Part shown: one piece after another, positions 1 to 6,105 of the stretch | Numbering within the stretch: the first letter of the stretch is position 1 | How the letters are laid out: each line of letters starts with the position of its first letter | Assembly (NCBI GenBank): GCA_036297385.1 | Contig: JAXJLD010000082.1 | Location: 1 to 40,690, forward strand | From: Ventricola sp036297385 | Lineage (GTDB): Bacteria > Bacillota > Clostridia > Christensenellales > Aristaeellaceae | Length of the DNA stretch: 40,690 nt | Direction: 5' to 3' | The notes under the pieces: generated by a model | Seen by the model: the letters and a program-made list of their open reading frames with translations, nothing else | Told to the model about the DNA's origin: nothing | Database searches by the model: none | Program-made: the position numbers and the translations under genes

Positions 1-215
1 TCTGTAGCCTGCCGCCGCCGGTGGCGGAAACAGGCAGGCGGAACGTCGGGAATCGCAAGGAGCGCATTGCGCGACTATGCGAGTTTCCCGGAATCGCAGC
101 CCTAACGTTGCCCATAAGGCGAAGCCGTTCAGGCCAAGCAGTCAGGGAGCGGAGCGTTACCTGACGGGGCTTAGTGCATGGCTGTTTTATGTAAAAACAG
201 CATGATAGAGCGAAG
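1..215. repeat. Intergenic mosaic repeat, copy A
   Basis: This non-coding stretch upstream of the sigma factor gene shares long blocks with 10550-10650: an acaggcaggcggaacgt block followed by gggaatcgca, a gccctaacgtt block, and a ggcgaagcc-ttcag block. Bases 7-13 and 33-39 form an inverted repeat (GCCTGCC/GGCAGGC) enclosing a smaller CCGCC/GGCGG hairpin. A cctgac-gggctt block near 160-172 recurs near 29070. I see no convincing reading frame. It is best read as a degenerate dispersed repeat rather than a gene. Confidence 0.6.
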
Positions 216-247
216 CATGGCATGAATCCTGTAAAAAAGAAAAATCA

Positions 248-277
248 GGGAATCTCCGGCGGGGGTTTTGCGTCTAA
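248..277 (+). promoter_or_regulatory. Possible ECF-type autoregulatory promoter
   Basis: GGGAATC (248-254) is followed about 16 bases later by CGTCTAA (271-277). CGTC-type -10 elements are typical of promoters read by ECF sigma factors, and such promoters usually sit before the sigma gene itself. A 7-bp inverted repeat, GTGTAAA/TTTACAC (281-299), follows and could be an operator or an mRNA hairpin. The -35 match is only suggestive. Confidence 0.35.
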
Positions 278-324
278 TGGGTGTAAAAGCGCTTTACACG
301 AGGCAACACAGGAGGAAAAGAACG

Positions 325-798
325 ATGGACAAAGCCGCATTTGCCGAACAGGTGACGGCGATGCAAAGCAGCCTGTACCGTGTGGCGGCAAGCTACCTAC
401 GCGGCGAGAGCGACCGGCTGGACGCGGTTTCCGAGGCCATCGTCAAGGCTTGGGAGAAGCGGCATACGCTGCGCGACGATGCGCTGTTTCGCACATGGAT
501 CACGAGAATTTTGATCCGAGAGTGCGTGAATATCCAGCGCAGGCAAAAGCGCAGCGTGCCGGTGGACTGCCTGCCGGAGCGGGAGGCGGATGCGGCGGAT
601 GAACGCATCGGCGCACTGCGCGAGGCGCTGGAACGCCTGCCGCAGCGGCAGCGCACGATGATGGTGCTGCACTACATGGAAGGATACGATGTGCGCGAGG
701 TGGCGCGGATGATGGGCACGACCAGGGGCGCGGTGTGCGCGGGACTGGCGAGGGCGCGAAGCAATATGCGCGAGCTGATGGAGGAGGAAGAGACGTGA
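325..798 (+). CDS. RNA polymerase ECF sigma factor (sigma-70 family)
   Basis: A 157-residue ECF-type sigma factor, which directs RNA polymerase to a small regulon, usually in response to envelope stress. The N-terminal half is a sigma region 2 (about residues 10-75, with the DAVSEAIVKAWEKRHTLR stretch and a basic WITRILIRECVNIQRR helix). The C-terminal half is a region 4 helix-turn-helix (about 100-150, LPQRQRTMMVLHYMEGYDVREVA in outline, then TTRGAVCAGLARAR). The length is slightly below the usual 160-190. An upstream ATG at 268 exists, but the AGGAGG at 310-315 sits correctly for ATG 325, so I chose that start. The stop overlaps the GTG start of the next gene (GTGA), which argues for co-translation with its likely anti-sigma partner. 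Which ECF group it belongs to is not clear by eye. Confidence 0.9.
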   Translation: MDKAAFAEQVTAMQSSLYRVAASYLRGESDRLDAVSEAIVKAWEKRHTLRDDALFRTWITRILIRECVNIQRRQKRSVPVDCLPEREADAADERIGALREALERLPQRQRTMMVLHYMEGYDVREVARMMGTTRGAVCAGLARARSNMRELMEEEET

Positions 799-1946
799 AA
801 CGCGAGGATTGGCAGAGGGTCTATCAGCCGCGGGCGGGGGCGCTGGAGGGGCGCGTGAAGCGGACGCTGGATGCGCTGGATGCGCCGGATGAAAGGAGCG
901 TATGGAAAATGAAAAAGGCCATGACATTGGCGCTTGCGATGGGGCTGTTGCTGGCAGCCGCAGTGGCGCTTGCCGCCGGGGTGATGTTCTCGGAGAAGAT
1001 GGACGTCAAGACAGCGGCGCGGCAGACGTTGACCGAGCGGTACGGCTTTACGCCGGCGATGGAGGGCTTCTTTGAATGTCGGGTTTCCGGGCCGGGTGAT
1101 ACGGTGACGTTTGTGCCGATGGAGGGCATCGGCGCGGGCATTGAGCGGCGTTTGGGAACGTATACCGTGACCATCGGGGAGAAACGGCAGGCGAAGGCAA
1201 GCTGGTCGCACGACGGGGAGACCATCGGGCAGGACACAAGCTCGCCGGTATGGGATACAACCCTGCTGGCCGAGGCGATTGAGCGCAAGGCGGCGGGCGA
1301 AGAGTGGGTGGATATTGTGCTGGATGAGGCGCAGACGGCGGTGAACATCACGCCGGAGCAGGCAGTCGATCTGGCGCGGGAGGCAGTCGCGGAGCAGTTT
1401 GGCGCACAGGCGCTGGAGGGATGCGTGGCCAACGAGCCGCACCTGTTCATCCGCGGCGTGGAGATGGCGGAGGATGGAAGCGACGCACGGTGCTATCAGG
1501 TGCGCTTTGGAGAGAAGAACGGAAGGCGCGACCGATATGATGTGAAGATCGGCGCGAGCAGCGGCGACGTGCTGGAATGTACGGAACTGAAGGACGACGG
1601 CGGTGAAGCGGAGGTCTGGAGCCCGGTCGAGCAGGAGGACAACACCGAAGCGAAAGCGCGTGCAGCCATCACCGAGGAACAGGCGGTGCGTCTGGCGAAG
1701 GATGCTGTGGCGGAGACCTATTCACTGAGTGTCGATCAGATGGCGCACATGGAACGGGTGGAAGGAAGAGGCGATGCGCTCTATCTGATGCGGGAAAATG
1801 TGCCGGTGATGCGGATCTGGTTCTGGACATGGGGTGAGGAAGGCGCATTTGCCGAGGGCGACGGTATGTACAGCGTGGATGTGAATGTGGAGGATGGGAC
1901 GATTGAGAATATCCTCTATGATTCCACCTTGGGCAGCAACGGATGA
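795..1946 (+). CDS. Membrane anti-sigma-like protein with PepSY-type domains
   Basis: A 383-residue protein beginning at GTG 795, overlapping the sigma factor stop by four bases; GGAGGAAG lies just upstream. The first ~38 residues are charged and probably cytoplasmic. They are followed by one strong membrane helix (about 39-65, MTLALAMGLLLAAAVALAAG). The rest is a predicted extracytoplasmic region with repeated units that begin ITPEQAVDLAREAVAEQF and ITEEQAVRLAKDAVAET, the signature of PepSY-like modules. The topology and linkage are those of a transmembrane anti-sigma factor that holds the upstream ECF sigma. No canonical zinc-binding anti-sigma motif (HxxxCxxC) is visible, so the sigma-binding mode is unknown. 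The anti-sigma role is inferred from context and topology. Confidence 0.75.
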   Translation: MKREDWQRVYQPRAGALEGRVKRTLDALDAPDERSVWKMKKAMTLALAMGLLLAAAVALAAGVMFSEKMDVKTAARQTLTERYGFTPAMEGFFECRVSGPGDTVTFVPMEGIGAGIERRLGTYTVTIGEKRQAKASWSHDGETIGQDTSSPVWDTTLLAEAIERKAAGEEWVDIVLDEAQTAVNITPEQAVDLAREAVAEQFGAQALEGCVANEPHLFIRGVEMAEDGSDARCYQVRFGEKNGRRDRYDVKIGASSGDVLECTELKDDGGEAEVWSPVEQEDNTEAKARAAITEEQAVRLAKDAVAETYSLSVDQMAHMERVEGRGDALYLMRENVPVMRIWFWTWGEEGAFAEGDGMYSVDVNVEDGTIENILYDSTLGSNG

Positions 1947-1950
1947 TGTA

Positions 1951-1984
1951 AAAGGCGGTCGGGTAAATGCCCGGCCGCCTTTTA
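1951..1984 (+). terminator. Rho-independent terminator after the sigma/anti-sigma operon
   Basis: A 12-bp stem, AAGGCGGTCGGG against CCCGGCCGCCTT with one G-T pair and a TAAATG loop, runs into a short T tract. It directly follows the stop codon at 1946. Confidence 0.85.
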
Positions 1985-2029
1985 TGGGAAGGATACGGTT
2001 CTTATACTGTTTGTAGTTGAAATCCTTTA

Positions 2030-2151
2030 TTCAGCGCGAAGCGTAGAAGGGGTTTGGGGACGAAGTCCCCAAGCGGGTTTTAGGGCGGCAGCCCTAACGT
2101 AGACCTCATCCGTCATCCCTTCGGGATGACACCTTCCCCAAAGGGGAAGGC
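2030..2151. repeat. Intergenic repeat with four consecutive tight hairpins, copy C
   Basis: Four perfect inverted repeats follow one another: GGGGAC/GTCCCC (2056-2070), TAGGGC/GCCCTA (2081-2096), GTCATCCC/GGGATGAC (2112-2130) and CCTTCCCC/GGGGAAGG (2132-2150), each with a 3-4 base loop. The left part (attcagcgcgaagcg...aggggtttg) resembles 10515-10540, and the tttagggcggcagccct block recurs at 33618-33634. The last two hairpins resemble palindromic intergenic repeats I know from gut Clostridia, which is recollection rather than a search. No gene is supported here. Confidence 0.7.
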
Positions 2152-2232
2152 TAGAAAAGCGGTAAATAGGTGTCAGAATCTTTCGGAATTGGGCGGCTAT
2201 AAAAAAATAGAGCGCAATTTTCAAAAAAGTGT

Positions 2233-2275
2233 TTGACAAATCTAACACGTGGTGGTACAATCCCAATGTGTTAGG
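2233..2275 (+). promoter_or_regulatory. feoA promoter with flanking CTAACAC/GTGTTAG half-sites
   Basis: TTGACA (2233-2238), 17 bases, TACAAT (2256-2261): a near-consensus sigma-A promoter. CTAACAC (2242-2248) in the spacer and GTGTTAG (2268-2274) at the start site are mirror images. Similar GTTAG/CTAAC arms form the palindrome before feoB. Iron-dependent repression by a DtxR/MntR-family protein is an inference. Confidence 0.7.
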
Positions 2276-2309
2276 AGAAGATAACAAACTGAGCATGGGA
2301 GGAAGCGCG

Positions 2310-2522
2310 ATGAACCTGAATCAGGCAGTAGTGGGAAACGTATACACCGTGAAACGCATTGCGACGGAGGATGCGGAGATGGATGCGTTTCTGTTTTCGC
2401 TGGGCTGCTATGCCGGAGAGCCGATCACGGTGGTCTCGCGCCGCAAGGCGGACTGCGTTGTTTCCATCAAGGATGGTCGGTACACCCTTGATGGGCAGCT
2501 TGCTTCGGCCATTGAGGTTTGA
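2310..2522 (+). CDS. feoA: FeoA family ferrous iron transport accessory protein
   Basis: A 70-residue SH3-like FeoA domain, a cytoplasmic accessory protein of the FeoB ferrous iron transporter. It has the usual outline: an N-terminal LNQAVVGNVYTVKRI strand pair, a central FLFSLGCYAGEPITVVSRR segment (the family's LG-xx-G-x-x-I/V core), and a C-terminal GRYTLDGQLASAIEV strand. Length fits the family (about 70-80). ATG 2310 follows GGGAGGAAGCGCG; a longer frame from 2229 would start inside the promoter. feoB lies about 110 bases downstream behind a hairpin, so the two may be partly uncoupled. Confidence 0.93.
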   Translation: MNLNQAVVGNVYTVKRIATEDAEMDAFLFSLGCYAGEPITVVSRRKADCVVSIKDGRYTLDGQLASAIEV

Positions 2523-2528
2523 GGTCAA

Positions 2529-2560
2529 AAGCCGGCCAGAAATGCGGGCCGGCTTGATTT
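2529..2560 (+). terminator. Hairpin between feoA and feoB
   Basis: AAGCCGGCC (2529-2537) and GGCCGGCTT (2547-2555) form a perfect 9-bp stem. Only a weak T run (GATTT) follows, so it may be a partial terminator or a processing/attenuation site that lowers feoB relative to feoA. Confidence 0.6.
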
Positions 2561-2569
2561 ACCCATAAT

Positions 2570-2587
2570 AGTTAGCAGATGCTAACT
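2570..2587. promoter_or_regulatory. Palindromic operator upstream of feoB
   Basis: An 18-bp near-perfect palindrome, AGTTAGCA-GA-TGCTAACT. Its arms contain the same GTTAG/CTAAC core found around the feoA promoter. The position between the hairpin and feoB suggests a second metal-responsive site. The regulator is not encoded in this window. Confidence 0.6.
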
Positions 2588-2634
2588 TTCGTGAGGAACA
2601 GATATTGCAACGGAATGAACGGAGGAACGGAAGG

Positions 2635-4617
2635 ATGAGAATTGCTTTTGCAGGCAACCCCAACAGCGGCAAGACGACCATGTACAATGCGCTGACGGGG
2701 CGCAATGAGCGCGTTGGCAACTGGGCGGGCGTGACCGTGGAAAAGAAGGAGAGCGCCATCAAAAAGCGCTATGCAGGGGACGGCGAGGAAATGATCGCGG
2801 TCGATCTGCCGGGCGCGTACTCCATGTCGCCGTTCACCTCGGAGGAGAGCATCACCAGCGCGTATGTGCGCAACGAGCACCCCGATGTGATCGTGAACAT
2901 TGTGGACGCTACCAACCTGAGCCGCAGCCTGTTCTTCACCACGCAGCTTTTGGAACTGGGGATTCCGGTCGTGGTGGCCCTGAACAAAAGCGATATCAAC
3001 CGGAAGGTGGATACGCGCATTGACACGGCGGCGCTCTCGGATGCGCTGCATTGCCCTGTGGTGGAGACGGTCTCCGTCTCCGGAGAGCGCGGCGGCCTTG
3101 AAGACGTGGTAAAGGCGGCAGCAGCCCTCAAGGGCAAGGGACAGAAAGCGCCCTATGACGGGGGCCGTGTTGATCTGACGCGGCGGGAGGCCGTGGAGGA
3201 GGCCGATAAGCGCCGCTTCGCGTTTGTGAATGGCATTGTGGGGCGCGTGGAAAAGCGCAAGGTGCTCACGCGGGAGAAGGGCGTGCAGGATCACGTGGAC
3301 GCGGTGCTCACCCATCCGGTGGTGGGCGTGCTGATCTTCGCCGTGGTGATGTTCTTGGTGTTTGATATCTCGCAGTCCACGCTTGGCCCGTGGCTGGCGG
3401 ATATATTGGTGGGCTGGATTGAGACGTTTCAGGCTTGGGTTGCGGGGCTTGTGGAGAACGCGCATCCGCTGCTTCAGGCACTGCTGGTGGATGGCATCAT
3501 CGGCGGCGTGGGTGCAGTCGTGGGCTTCCTGCCGCTGGTCATGGTCATGTACTTCCTGATTGCGCTGCTGGAGGACTGCGGTTACATGGCGCGCGTGTGC
3601 GTCGTGCTTGACCCGATCTTCAAGCGTGTGGGCCTGTCCGGCAAGTCGGTCATTCCGTTCGTCATCGGCACGGGCTGTGCCATTCCGGGCGTGATGGCCT
3701 GCCGCACCATCCGAAACGAGCGGGAGCGCCGCGCGACGGCCATGCTGACCCCGTTCATGCCCTGCGGCGCAAAGCTGCCGGTCATTGCACTGTTCGCGGG
3801 CGCATTCTTTGGTGATGCGTCGTGGGTGGGTACGCTGATGTACTTTGTGGGCATTGCGCTGATCTTCTTTGGTGCGCTGCTGGTAAACCGGATTACGGGC
3901 AATGCAGGACGGCGCTCCTTCTTCATCATGGAGCTTCCGGTGTACAAGCTGCCCAGCCTCCGTCGTGCGGCTATCTCCATGTGCAGCCGCGGCTGGGCAT
4001 ACATCGTCAAGGCTGGCACCATCATCCTCGTGTGCAACACGGCGGTGCAGATCATGCAGACCTTTGACTGGAGCTTCCAGATCGCGCAGGCGGCGGATGC
4101 TTCGATCCTCGCTTCCGTGGCGCGTCCGTTCTCCATCCTGCTGATTCCGATGATCGGCGTGGCCTCTTGGCAGATGGCAGCGGCAGCGATCACCGGCTTC
4201 ATTGCCAAGGAAAACGTCGTCGGCACGCTGGCGGTTTGCTTTGTTGGCTTGGAGAACCTGATTGATGTGGAAGAGCTGGCGATGATGGAGGGCGCGGGCA
4301 TGGAGGTTGCCTCCGTGCTGGCGATTACGAAGGCGGCGGCGCTTGCATACCTGATGTTCAATCTCTTCACGCCGCCGTGCTTTGCGGCGCTGGGCGCGAT
4401 GAACGCCGAGATGGGTGATCGCAAGTGGTTCTGGGGCGGCGTGGCACTGCAATTTGCCACCGGCTATACCTTGGCGTTCCTCGTCTATCAGATTGGCACG
4501 CTGATCACCACGGGCAGCGTGGGCACGGGCTTTGCGCCGGGTCTGGCGGCGGTGGCGGCCATTGTGGCGGTGATTGCGGTGCTGGTGCATCGCGGCAATC
4601 AAAAGGCGGCTGCGTGA
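2635..4617 (+). CDS. feoB: FeoB ferrous iron transporter
   Basis: A 660-residue inner-membrane Fe(II) transporter with a cytosolic G domain. The P-loop GNPNSGKTT is at residues 7-15, followed by the DLPGAYSMSP switch (G3) and NKSD (G4). The C-terminal two thirds hold the membrane core with the two Gate-like repeats, including the VIGTGCAIPGVMACR and PCGAKLPVIALFAG segments that carry the conserved cysteines. The length is at the short end for FeoB (about 650-770). ATG 2635 follows GGAGG by nine bases; a TTG at 2605 in frame is less likely. It is the centre of a feoA-feoB-Cys-rich peptide set. Expression is probably iron-regulated through the upstream palindrome. Confidence 0.97.
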   Translation: MRIAFAGNPNSGKTTMYNALTGRNERVGNWAGVTVEKKESAIKKRYAGDGEEMIAVDLPGAYSMSPFTSEESITSAYVRNEHPDVIVNIVDATNLSRSLFFTTQLLELGIPVVVALNKSDINRKVDTRIDTAALSDALHCPVVETVSVSGERGGLEDVVKAAAALKGKGQKAPYDGGRVDLTRREAVEEADKRRFAFVNGIVGRVEKRKVLTREKGVQDHVDAVLTHPVVGVLIFAVVMFLVFDISQSTLGPWLADILVGWIETFQAWVAGLVENAHPLLQALLVDGIIGGVGAVVGFLPLVMVMYFLIALLEDCGYMARVCVVLDPIFKRVGLSGKSVIPFVIGTGCAIPGVMACRTIRNERERRATAMLTPFMPCGAKLPVIALFAGAFFGDASWVGTLMYFVGIALIFFGALLVNRITGNAGRRSFFIMELPVYKLPSLRRAAISMCSRGWAYIVKAGTIILVCNTAVQIMQTFDWSFQIAQAADASILASVARPFSILLIPMIGVASWQMAAAAITGFIAKENVVGTLAVCFVGLENLIDVEELAMMEGAGMEVASVLAITKAAALAYLMFNLFTPPCFAALGAMNAEMGDRKWFWGGVALQFATGYTLAFLVYQIGTLITTGSVGTGFAPGLAAVAAIVAVIAVLVHRGNQKAAA

Positions 4618-4648
4618 AGCGGTCTGCACTTGTGGTAAGGAGGCAGTT

Positions 4649-4825
4649 ATGGTCAATCTGGCGGTGATTCTTGTGCTGGTGCTGGCGGTTGGCGGCGCAG
4701 GCGCATACCTGTATCGGGCGAAGAAGCGCGGCGTGAAGTGCGTCGGCTGCCCGGACAGCAAGACGTGCAGCGGGCATTGCAGCGGATGCTGCGGCGGTTG
4801 CTCGGGAACCCACAGCGCACGGTAA
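4649..4825 (+). CDS. FeoB-associated Cys-rich membrane peptide
   Basis: A 58-residue protein with one N-terminal membrane helix (about residues 2-22), a basic stretch (RAKKRGVK), and a cysteine-rich tail with seven Cys in CVGCPDSKTC and CSGHCSGCCGGC. This is the architecture of the small FeoB-associated Cys-rich proteins of Firmicutes, thought to replace FeoC and possibly bind iron or an Fe-S cluster. TAAGGAGG lies just upstream of ATG 4649, 31 bases after feoB, so it is co-transcribed. Confidence 0.85.
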   Translation: MVNLAVILVLVLAVGGAGAYLYRAKKRGVKCVGCPDSKTCSGHCSGCCGGCSGTHSAR

Positions 4826-4832
4826 ACAGACA

Positions 4833-4886
4833 CCTCATCGTATCTCCCCGCATAGCATAGGGCGAGGTGATACGATGAGGATTTTT
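4833..4886 (+). terminator. Terminator-like hairpin that contains the ZIP start codon
   Basis: CCTCATCGTATC (4833-4844) and GATACGATGAGG (4869-4880) are perfectly complementary over 12 bp and followed by ATTTTT. This looks like the terminator of the feo operon. The ATG (4875-4877) of the downstream ZIP gene lies inside the 3' arm, and its likely Shine-Dalgarno GAGGTG (4864-4869) abuts the arm. The hairpin could therefore both end feo transcription and block ZIP translation. Confidence 0.75.
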
Positions 4887-5627
4887 GCTTGGGCTGCGTG
4901 CGGCACGGGCTTTACGTTTTTGATGACTGTGCTGGGCGCGGCGCTGGTCTTTCTCATGCGGGCGCACATCAGCGCGCGCATGAATCGGCTTTGCTTGGGC
5001 TTTGCCGGCGGCGTGATGAGCGCAGCGGCGGTGTTCAGCCTGATTCTCCCGGCGATTGAGCAGGCGCCTGCGGGCGCGGCATGGGCTGTGGCGACGGCGG
5101 GCTTCGGCGCTGGTGCAGGGCTGATGATGGCGCTGGATGCGCTGCTCAGCCGGCGTATGCGGTGCGCGGATGGGCTGGATGCCAAGCGCACGCTGCTCTT
5201 TGCTGCGGTGACGCTGCACAATATCCCGGAGGGCATGGCGGTAGGGCTGGCCTTTGCGCTCGCCGTGCAGGGCGATGCGGCGGCATGGGCGGGCGCGTGT
5301 GCGCTGGCGCTGGGTATCGGCATCCAAAACTTTCCCGAGGGCGCGGCCATCAGTCTGCCGCTGCGCCAGAGCGGCATGAGCCGCAGCCGGAGCTTTGGTT
5401 ACGGCGCACTCTCCGGCGTGGTGGAGCCGATCTTTGGCATTGCGGCGGCGCTGACGGCGGGGCTGGTTTCCCCGGTGATGCCGTGGCTGATGACGCTGGC
5501 GGCGGGTGCGATGATGTGGGTGGTGGCGGCGGAAATGATGCCGGAAGCCTCCGCACAGCGCGATGGTGCGCTCGCGGCGATGGTGGGTTATATGGTGATG
5601 ATGGCGCTGGATGTGGCGTTGGGCTGA
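4875..5627 (+). CDS. ZIP family metal transporter
   Basis: A 250-residue polytopic membrane protein of the ZIP (ZupT/GufA-like) family, which imports zinc, iron or other divalent metals. Signature segments are HNIPEGMAVGLAFALA (about residues 115-130) and GIQNFPEGAAISLPLR (about 150-170), which carry the metal-binding His, Asn, Pro and Glu of helices 4 and 5. Seven to eight hydrophobic segments are visible. The typical middle His-rich loop is absent. ATG 4875 is the only start that keeps the first helix, although it sits in a strong hairpin. Its place after feo suggests a role in metal supply; substrate is not predictable by eye. Confidence 0.9.
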   Translation: MRIFAWAACGTGFTFLMTVLGAALVFLMRAHISARMNRLCLGFAGGVMSAAAVFSLILPAIEQAPAGAAWAVATAGFGAGAGLMMALDALLSRRMRCADGLDAKRTLLFAAVTLHNIPEGMAVGLAFALAVQGDAAAWAGACALALGIGIQNFPEGAAISLPLRQSGMSRSRSFGYGALSGVVEPIFGIAAALTAGLVSPVMPWLMTLAAGAMMWVVAAEMMPEASAQRDGALAAMVGYMVMMALDVALG

Positions 5628-5649
5628 GGCGGCATTTTGCGGCGCAAGC

Positions 5650-5678
5650 TTGCTTTTTTCCCGGCGAGCGGGTATAAT
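5650..5678 (+). promoter_or_regulatory. Sigma-A promoter of the DUF1292 gene
   Basis: TTGCTT (5650-5655), 17-base spacer, perfect TATAAT (5673-5678), about 38 bases before the start codon. Confidence 0.7.
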
Positions 5679-5716
5679 AAAACCCATCAATAATCGTGTG
5701 GACAGGAGGCAATCAG

Positions 5717-6034
5717 ATGACCCCGGAACAGATGGAAGAGCGCGACGTCGTGGAGTTTACCGACGAGGCGGGCAACACGCTGCTGCTTGAGGTAATGGAC
5801 TACTTCTTCTACAACGGCGAGGAGTTTGCCGCGCTGCGCGATGCGAAGGAGGACGGCGAGCCGTCCGACGACGACGCGGTGTATATCATGAAGATCAACG
5901 CCTTTACCGATGAAAACGGTGAGGAGATGGAAGAGTTTGTTCCTCCGGAGGAGGAGCTGATGGAGAAGCTCATCGCCGTGGTGCGCACCCGCTTCAGCGA
6001 GGATGACGAGGGCGACGAGGACGACGAGGAATAA
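5717..6034 (+). CDS. DUF1292 family acidic protein (YrzB-like)
   Basis: A 105-residue, very acidic cytoplasmic protein of the DUF1292 family: VVEFTDEAGNTLLLEVMDYF, then YNGEEFAALRDA, then a Glu/Asp-rich C-terminal tail (DDEGDEDDEE). In other Firmicutes the family is usually next to ruvX/reoM; its function is unknown. ATG 5717 follows AGGAGG. It has its own promoter and terminator here and so appears monocistronic, placed just before uvrC. Confidence 0.9.
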   Translation: MTPEQMEERDVVEFTDEAGNTLLLEVMDYFFYNGEEFAALRDAKEDGEPSDDDAVYIMKINAFTDENGEEMEEFVPPEEELMEKLIAVVRTRFSEDDEGDEDDEE

Positions 6035-6046
6035 CCTGAGTTCCTG

Positions 6047-6082
6047 CGGCGGGGCGGAAGTACATTCCGCTCCGCCCTTTTG
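6047..6082 (+). terminator. Terminator after the DUF1292 gene
   Basis: GGGGCGGAA and TTCCGCTCC (one G-T pair) form a GC-rich stem, extended by GGC/GCC-type pairs, followed by TTTT. It lies between the DUF1292 stop and uvrC. Confidence 0.75.
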
Positions 6083-6105
6083 CTGAACGGCGGGGAGGAA
6101 ACGCC

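Noticed and set aside
2572..4833. A 753-codon frame opposite feoB
   Set aside because: Antisense shadow of a GC-rich gene; composition is His/Arg-rich with no domain. The same holds for long antisense frames opposite uvrC, comM, topA and hslU.
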